NCBI GenBank assembly: GCA_013824045.1
Contig: PNND01000196.1
Coordinates: 1-5,499 of the forward strand
Length of the DNA: 5,499 bases
Direction: 5' to 3'
From: Rhodobacter sp.
GTDB taxonomy: Bacteria; Pseudomonadota; Alphaproteobacteria; Rhodobacterales; Rhodobacteraceae
Shown in pieces: positions 1 through 5,499 of the stretch. Each line of letters opens with the position of its first letter. The stretch's first letter is position 1. The position numbers and the translations under genes were made by a program. The notes under the pieces were generated by a model. It saw only the letters and a list, made by a program, of their open reading frames with translations. It had not been told where the DNA came from and did no database searches.

Positions 1-2
1 GA

Positions 3-1930
<1,928 letters not shown>

Positions 1931-1942
<12 letters not shown>

Positions 1943-2239
1943 GCCGGGCGGGGGCAGGGCTCCCGCGAGGGACTGGAAGTTGTCGCCCGCCGCGACAAGG
2001 CAGGTCATGCCGTCAGGGCGGGTGATGGTGATGGTCCAGCTGCCCGAGGGCGCGGCGTAAAGCTCCATCACAACGCCATTCTGCGCGAGGCCGATGACGC
2101 GGCGGCTTTCTCCGTAGCGTTCGGCGAGGGTGATGGTGATGGTATCGCGCGAGGCGCATTGCAAGGCGGCGGCGGGGGATGCGGTGAGCAGTGTGGGCAG
2201 CAAGACGGCAGTCAACAGGACAGCGGGGCGGCGGGTCAT
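1931..2239 (-). CDS. Small exported protein of unknown function
   Basis: A 102-residue protein that I recognise only as a type of small periplasmic protein found in Rhodobacteraceae. I assign no function. Residues 1-25 form a Sec signal peptide: MTRR, then a hydrophobic core (AVLLPTLLTA), then SPAAA with likely cleavage after Ala25. The following LQC is not a lipobox, because Gln rather than Gly/Ala/Ser precedes the Cys, so a soluble periplasmic product is likelier than a lipoprotein. The mature part of about 77 residues holds just two cysteines (28 and 80), which could form a disulfide. It also has alternating beta-type stretches (ITITLAERYG, VVMELYAAPSGSWTITIT), suggesting a small beta-rich domain. 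ATG 2239 is preceded by GGGAG at 6-nt spacing, supporting this start. It is divergent from mcl2 and convergent with the transporter, so it is a single-gene unit. The short tail is proline-rich (PPPGDPA). Confidence 0.72.
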
Positions 2240-2390
2240 GGCGATCTCCCTATGCGGAGGGCGGGGACGGCCCCCGCGGGAAAAGCGTCGCGCAGAGGCG
2301 CTGAAGAAAGGTTAACGCGGGGTTCGCTACAGGAATTGCTGCGACGCGGCATTTTTGGGCTTGCCGAAACTTCCGAAATCGTGCCTTTGG

Positions 2391-2407
2391 GCGAAAGAAT
2401 ATTTCGC
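2391..2407. promoter_or_regulatory. Inverted repeat directly before the mcl2 ribosome binding site
   Basis: GCGAAA (2391-2396) and TTTCGC (2402-2407) form a perfect 6-bp inverted repeat around GAATA. It is the most AT-rich stretch in this GC-rich divergent region and abuts the GGAG Shine-Dalgarno (2408-2411) of mcl2. CGAAA also occurs at 2365-2369 and 2374-2378, so three copies lie within 30 nt. It could be an operator, or in mRNA a small stem beside the ribosome binding site. I see no convincing -35/-10 pair here and cannot name a regulator. Confidence 0.3.
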
Positions 2408-2420
2408 GGAGACGACTCAG

Positions 2421-3284
2421 ATGACACGCCCCTTCCGTTCGGTTCTGTATATTCCGGGGTCCAAAGAACGGGCGCTGGAGAAGGCGCGCGATCTGGCGGC
2501 GGATGCGATCATCTTTGATCTGGAGGATGCGGTTGCCCCGGAAGAGAAGGCGGCAGCGCGGGCCACGCTGGCGCGGTTTCTGGAGGAAGTGGAGTACGCT
2601 CCGCGCGTGCGGATCGTGCGGATCAATGGGTTTGACACGGAATGGGGGCGCGCGGATGCGGCGGCCTTTGCCCATCATCCCGGCGCGGATGCGCTGCTGG
2701 TGCCCAAGGTGAACAGCCCCGCCGATCTGGATGCGGTGGCGGCCGTGGCGGGGGACAAGCCGCTTTGGGCCATGATGGAGACGGCGGCGGGGATGTTGAA
2801 CGCCGCTGCGATTGCCGCCCATCCCCGGCTGGAGGGGATGGTGATGGGGACCAATGATCTGGGGCGCGAGTTGAACAGCCGGTTCCGGGCGGACCGCCTG
2901 CCGATGATGGCGGGGTTGGGCCTGTGCCTGCTGGCGGCCAAGGCGCAGGGTCGGGTGATCGTGGACGGCGTCTATAACGCGTTCAAGGATGAGGCGGGGT
3001 TGCGGGCGGAATGCGCGCAGGGCCGCGACATGGGTTTTGATGGCAAGACGCTGATCCATCCGGCGCAGTTGGAGATTGCCAATGCCGCCTTTGCGCCGAG
3101 CGCCGAGGAGATCGATCTGGCAGAACGGCAGATCGCCGCCTTCAACGCGGCGCGCGGGCAGGGGCAGGGCGTGGCCGTGCTGGATGGGCGGATCGTGGAA
3201 AACATGCATGTGGCGACAGCGCAGGGCATTTTGGCACGGGCGCAGACTATCAAGGTGGGGGCGATTGCGGTGGGGGCTGTTTGA
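2421..3284 (+). CDS. mcl2: (3S)-malyl-CoA thioesterase, CitE-like
   Basis: Hydrolyses (S)-malyl-CoA to (S)-malate and CoA in the cytoplasm. In the ethylmalonyl-CoA pathway this completes an apparent malate synthase together with the lyase Mcl1. The 287-residue protein is a single CitE-family TIM barrel. It resembles, from memory, R. sphaeroides Mcl2 (PFRSVLYIPGSKERALEKA start) far more than the roughly 318-residue lyase Mcl1. Visible features: FDLEDAV at 32-38, substrate-binding Arg67 in VRING, PK at 95-96, and the two expected Mg ligands Glu120 (MMETAAG) and Asp146 (GTNDL). A conserved GFDGKTLIHPAQL lies at 205-217. ATG 2421 has GGAG 9 nt upstream and begins at the family's usual N-terminus. 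An in-frame TTG at 2355 would add 22 unconserved residues and is rejected. First gene of a probable operon ending with mch. Lyase or citramalyl-CoA activity cannot be excluded from sequence. Confidence 0.88.
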   Translation: MTRPFRSVLYIPGSKERALEKARDLAADAIIFDLEDAVAPEEKAAARATLARFLEEVEYAPRVRIVRINGFDTEWGRADAAAFAHHPGADALLVPKVNSPADLDAVAAVAGDKPLWAMMETAAGMLNAAAIAAHPRLEGMVMGTNDLGRELNSRFRADRLPMMAGLGLCLLAAKAQGRVIVDGVYNAFKDEAGLRAECAQGRDMGFDGKTLIHPAQLEIANAAFAPSAEEIDLAERQIAAFNAARGQGQGVAVLDGRIVENMHVATAQGILARAQTIKVGAIAVGAV

Positions 3285-3354
3285 GGGCAGGGTGCGCGGC
3301 AAGATTGACCCCGCGCCAGAAACCCCCCGCCTGAAATCCACTGAGGAGTGACCC

Positions 3355-3903
3355 ATGACCCTGCTGATCCTTGGCCTTGCCTTGTGGTGTGCGGCCCATC
3401 TGTTCAAGCGCTTGGCCCCCGAGGCGCGGGCGCGGCTGGGCGATCCCGGCAAGGGGATCGTGGCGGTGGCAGTGCTGGCCTCGGTCGTGATGATGTATTT
3501 CGGCTATGGCGCGGCGAAAGAGACGGCGGATGTCTGGTGGGGGCGCAACCCTGCGATGGTGGGGATCAACAACCTGCTGATGGTGTTGGCGGTGTATCTT
3601 TACGCGGCATCGGGTGCGAAATCGGCGCTGGCGCGCAGGATCCGGCATCCGCAGCTTATCGCGGTGAAGACCTGGGCCGTGTCGCATCTGCTTGTGAATG
3701 GCGATCTGCCGTCGCTGATCCTGTTCGGCGGTCTGCTGGCTTGGGCGGTGGTGTCGGTCATCCTGATCAACCGCGCGCAGCGGGAGTGGACGCCACCGGT
3801 GGCCAAGCCGGGCGCGGAGGTGAAGGCGATCGTGGCGACCGTGGTCGTGACCGTGGTCATCATGCTGATCCACAACTGGCTGGGCTATCAGCCTTGGGGG
3901 TGA
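3355..3903 (+). CDS. NnrU-family integral membrane protein
   Basis: A 182-residue membrane protein of the NnrU family. The family is named after a gene near nitrite/nitric oxide reductase clusters in Rhodobacter, but its biochemical role is unresolved. Many members, like this one, are nowhere near denitrification genes. About five hydrophobic segments are visible: 1-16, 34-52, 69-87, 116-138 and 156-174. The family signature lies between segments three and four: RHPQL at 97-101, then KTWAVSHLLVNGDL at 105-118, with polar His98, Lys105, His111, Asn115 and Asp117 near the membrane. The start ATG 3355 follows GAGGAG (3343-3348) with a 6-nt gap. It lies 70 nt after mcl2 and 4 nt before the DUF1737 gene, so it is probably co-transcribed. 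The 70-nt gap contains a weak 6-bp hairpin (3294-3299/3311-3316) without a T-run. No FNR- or NnrR-like site was found upstream, so nitric oxide control is not indicated. The gene symbol is left empty because the orthology is uncertain. Confidence 0.82.
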   Translation: MTLLILGLALWCAAHLFKRLAPEARARLGDPGKGIVAVAVLASVVMMYFGYGAAKETADVWWGRNPAMVGINNLLMVLAVYLYAASGAKSALARRIRHPQLIAVKTWAVSHLLVNGDLPSLILFGGLLAWAVVSVILINRAQREWTPPVAKPGAEVKAIVATVVVTVVIMLIHNWLGYQPWG

Positions 3904-3907
3904 CGGG

Positions 3908-4111
3908 ATGAAGCTCTATCGGTTCCTGTCAGAGGATGACACCTCGGCCTTTTGCCACAAGGTGACGGCGGCCTTGAACAAGGGGTGGGCGCTGCATGGC
4001 GACCCCACCTACGCCTTTGATGCGGCGCGCGGCGTGATGCGCTGCGGGCAGGCGGTGGTGAAGGACGTGCCCGGCACCTATACGCCGGATGTGAAGCTGG
4101 GCGAGCAGTAG
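3908..4111 (+). CDS. DUF1737 small protein
   Basis: A 67-residue soluble protein without signal peptide or membrane segment, matching the DUF1737 pattern: a YRFL start, a central helix around FCHKVTAALNKGW (15-27), a Gly-x-Pro turn, and the beta stretch CGQAVVKDV near 46-54. The family is short and uncharacterised; distant members occur as small domains that handle or bind larger partners, but no activity is established. Two cysteines (16 and 46) are present. ATG 3908 lies 4 nt after the NnrU-like stop, and the G-run at 3896-3900 inside that gene's end can act as Shine-Dalgarno, indicating translational coupling. The mch start follows 22 nt downstream. Its position between two ethylmalonyl-CoA pathway enzymes suggests co-expression with them but does not prove a shared role. 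Confidence 0.75.
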   Translation: MKLYRFLSEDDTSAFCHKVTAALNKGWALHGDPTYAFDAARGVMRCGQAVVKDVPGTYTPDVKLGEQ

Positions 4112-4133
4112 GGCCCGGCCTGAGGGGAAGAAG

Positions 4134-5165
4134 ATGAAGACCAATCCGGGGCGGTTCTTTGAGGATTACAGGCTGGGTGAGGTGATCATCCATGCCGTGC
4201 CGCGCACGGTGAGCGGGGGGGAGAGGGCGCTGTATCACGCGCTCTATCCCGCGCGGCATGCGCTGTATTCTTCGGATGAATTCGCGCGGGGCTGCGGGTT
4301 GCCGGCATCCCCGATGGATGACCTGATCGCCTTTCATACGGTCTTCGGCAAGACGGTGCCGGATGTCAGCCTGAATGCGGTGGCGAATCTGGGCTATGCC
4401 GAGGGGCGGTGGCTGGCCCCGGTCTGGCCCGGCGATACGCTGCGGGCGGAATCGACCGTGATCGGGTTGAAGGAGAACTCCAACGGCAAGTCGGGCGTCG
4501 TCTATGTGCGGACGCGGGGGATGAACCAGCGCGGCGTGGTGGTGCTGGACTATGTGCGCTGGGTGATGGTGAAGAAGGCGCGTCTGGACGCGCCCGCGCC
4601 CGAGGCGGTGGTGCCTGCGCTGGCCCCGGCAGTGGCGTCTGACGCGCTGGTGGTGCCGGAGGGATTGGATTTCAGCCGCTATGATTTTGCGCTGGCGGGC
4701 GAGCGGCATCGCTGGGGTGATTATGCGGTGGGCGAGCGGATCGACCATGTCGATGGCATCACCATCGAGGAGGCCGAGCATATGCTGGCCACGCGGTTGT
4801 GGCAGAACACCAGCAAGGTGCATTTCGACGTGACCCAGCGCGAGGATGGGCGGCGGCTGATCTATGGCGGGCATGTGATCAGTCTGGCGCGGACGCTGTC
4901 GTTCAACGGATTGGCCAATGCGCAGATGATGGTGGCGCTGAATGCGGGGGCGCATGCGAACCCGTGCTTCGTGGGCGATACGGTGCGGGCTTGGTCGGAA
5001 GTGCTGGACCGGGCCGAGACGGCGGCGCCGGGTGTGGGCGCGCTGCGGATGCGGCTGGTGGCGGTGAAGCAGGGGGCGGCGCCGTTTGCGCTGCGCGGGG
5101 CGGATGGGAAGTATCTGCCCGAAGTGTTGCTGGATCTGGATTACTGGGCGTTGGTGCCCGTGTAA
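4134..5165 (+). CDS. mch: Mesaconyl-CoA hydratase (double MaoC/hotdog)
   Basis: Reversibly hydrates mesaconyl-C1-CoA to (2R,3S)-beta-methylmalyl-CoA, the step before Mcl1 cleavage to glyoxylate and propionyl-CoA in the ethylmalonyl-CoA pathway. The enzyme is cytoplasmic. Its 343 residues equal the length I recall for R. sphaeroides Mch, and the N-terminus (KTNPGRFFEDYRLGE) matches. Two hotdog halves are evident, about 1-150 and 195-343, with parallel elements. PGDTLRAES (99-107) is echoed by VGDTVRAWSE (280-289), and the first helix region (20-38) by HVDGITIEEAEHM (205-217). Other family-typical blocks are FGKTVPDVSLNAVANLGYA (71-89) and GGHVISLARTLSFNGLANA (245-263). ATG 4134 has a GAGGGG site 6 nt upstream. 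It is the last gene of the mcl2 operon; downstream is a palindrome and then a metallopeptidase. I see no defects. A simple (R)-enoyl-CoA hydratase is less likely, given the double domain and its neighbour mcl2. Also called meaC in some species. Confidence 0.9.
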   Translation: MKTNPGRFFEDYRLGEVIIHAVPRTVSGGERALYHALYPARHALYSSDEFARGCGLPASPMDDLIAFHTVFGKTVPDVSLNAVANLGYAEGRWLAPVWPGDTLRAESTVIGLKENSNGKSGVVYVRTRGMNQRGVVVLDYVRWVMVKKARLDAPAPEAVVPALAPAVASDALVVPEGLDFSRYDFALAGERHRWGDYAVGERIDHVDGITIEEAEHMLATRLWQNTSKVHFDVTQREDGRRLIYGGHVISLARTLSFNGLANAQMMVALNAGAHANPCFVGDTVRAWSEVLDRAETAAPGVGALRMRLVAVKQGAAPFALRGADGKYLPEVLLDLDYWALVPV

Positions 5166-5170
5166 GGGTC

Positions 5171-5182
5171 TTGTGATCACAA
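5171..5182. promoter_or_regulatory. Perfect 12-bp palindrome, candidate operator
   Basis: TTGTGATCACAA is its own reverse complement. It lies 5 nt after the mch stop and 42 nt before the metallopeptidase start, in the only AT-richer patch of this gap. TTGATC (5191-5196), 16 nt, then CATGAT (5213-5218) is a weak promoter-like pair just downstream, which would put the palindrome upstream of the -35. It shares TGTGA/TCACA half-sites with CRP-type sites, but with no 6-bp spacer, and dyads of this form are also common for GntR-type repressors. The regulator is unknown. The palindrome has no loop and no T-run, so it is not a terminator. Confidence 0.4.
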
Positions 5183-5224
5183 AATCCCGCTTGATCGGCG
5201 CGTTGCTTTTGGCATGATGCGGCC

Positions 5225-5499
5225 ATGTTGCGTTTGATCTGTTCCGTTTTCCTGTTCCTTTCGCTGGCCTTCGGGGCGGCGGCGGAAAGCCTTGGCTACA
5301 AGGGGGCTGCCGATACGGGGGAAGGCGAGGCGTTGGCCGGGGAAGAGCTGGATCTGACCGATGCCGAATGGCATGTCCGCGACGTGATGCTGGCGATCTT
5401 TTACCACGAGCTTGGCCATGCGCTGATCGACGTGATGCAATTGCCGGTGCTGGGGCTGGAGGAGGATGCGGCGGATGTGCTGTCGGTCGTGATGATAGA
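5225..5499 (+). CDS. DUF4344 exported metallopeptidase, 5' part (cut by window end)
   Basis: The first 91 residues of a predicted exported zinc metallopeptidase of the DUF4344 type; the gene continues past the window. Residues 1-20 form a signal peptide: MLRLIC, then a hydrophobic core (SVFLFLSLAF), then GAAA, with likely cleavage before Glu21. A short acidic linker leads to the zinc-binding HELGH (61-65) in IFYHELGHALID. Family members follow this with LPVLG-EEDAAD (here 73-84), whose Glu79/Glu80 could supply the third metal ligand. ATG 5225 is the first possible start after an in-frame TGA at 5192-5194. No clear Shine-Dalgarno precedes it. It lies 59 nt after mch, possibly under its own promoter next to the palindrome. 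Substrate unknown; periplasmic location inferred from the signal peptide. Confidence 0.8.
   Translation, partial: MLRLICSVFLFLSLAFGAAAESLGYKGAADTGEGEALAGEELDLTDAEWHVRDVMLAIFYHELGHALIDVMQLPVLGLEEDAADVLSVVMI

Noticed and set aside
2261..2277. GCGGGG/CCCCGC hairpin in the leader of the small exported gene
   Set aside because: A 6-bp all-GC stem with a 5-nt loop is common by chance at this base composition and no T-run follows on either strand.
2355..2420. N-terminal extension of mcl2 from TTG 2355
   Set aside because: It has no ribosome binding site, the added 22 residues match nothing in the family, and ATG 2421 has a good GGAG and the canonical N-terminus.
3294..3316. Hairpin GCGCGG/CCGCGC between mcl2 and the NnrU-like gene as a terminator
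   Set aside because: The stem has only 6 bp, the loop is 11 nt and there is no T-run. The downstream genes look co-transcribed.
3285..3354. FNR/NnrR-type site or promoter controlling the NnrU-like gene
   Set aside because: TTGACC at 3305-3310 resembles a -35, but no -10 lies at proper spacing and no TTGAT-N4-ATCAA dyad is present.
2250..3452. 400-codon minus-strand open frame opposite mcl2
   Set aside because: Same low-complexity Arg/His/Pro shadow composition, antisense to a confidently identified enzyme.
3888..5180. 430-codon minus-strand open frame opposite mch
   Set aside because: Its composition (His/Arg/Pro/Gln-rich, no domain) is the usual shadow of a GC-rich gene. It lies fully antisense to the well-supported mch and DUF1737 genes.

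Overview
The window looks like the chromosome of an alphaproteobacterium of the Rhodobacter/Roseobacter group (Rhodobacteraceae). It is very GC-rich with G/C-ending codons. Its gene order, mdh / TSUP transporter / small exported protein / malyl-CoA thioesterase / NnrU-like protein / DUF1737 protein / mesaconyl-CoA hydratase, matches from memory the arrangement in Rhodobacter sphaeroides and relatives. No tRNA, rRNA, CRISPR array, insertion sequence or phage gene is visible.

Layout. 3-964 (minus): malate dehydrogenase, complete end to end except for one missing base near 570-571 that splits the reading frame. 965-1111: divergent intergenic region with a plausible sigma70-type promoter for mdh. 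1112-1864 (plus): eight-helix TauE/SafE-type (TSUP) transporter, followed by a GC-rich hairpin. 1931-2239 (minus): small exported protein of unknown function, convergent with the transporter. A 15-bp perfect tandem repeat (1913-1942) duplicates its stop codon. 2240-2420: divergent region with an AT-rich inverted repeat just before the next gene's ribosome binding site. 2421-5165 (plus): four co-directional genes, probably an operon: mcl2, an NnrU-family membrane protein, a DUF1737 protein and mch. 5166-5224: short gap holding a perfect 12-bp palindrome. 5225-5499 (plus): 5' part of a DUF4344 metallopeptidase cut by the window edge.

How the genes work together. Three enzymes belong to acetyl-CoA assimilation by the ethylmalonyl-CoA pathway. 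Mch hydrates mesaconyl-CoA to beta-methylmalyl-CoA. A lyase encoded elsewhere (Mcl1) splits that into propionyl-CoA and glyoxylate, and condenses glyoxylate with acetyl-CoA to (S)-malyl-CoA. Mcl2 hydrolyses (S)-malyl-CoA to malate and CoA. MDH oxidises malate to oxaloacetate. The locus therefore joins the pathway's exit to the TCA cycle. The NnrU-like and DUF1737 genes lie between mcl2 and mch with no known role in the pathway. I found no clearly undescribed multi-gene system. The points most worth a second look are the mdh frameshift, the two uncharacterised genes inside the pathway operon and two inverted-repeat operator candidates.
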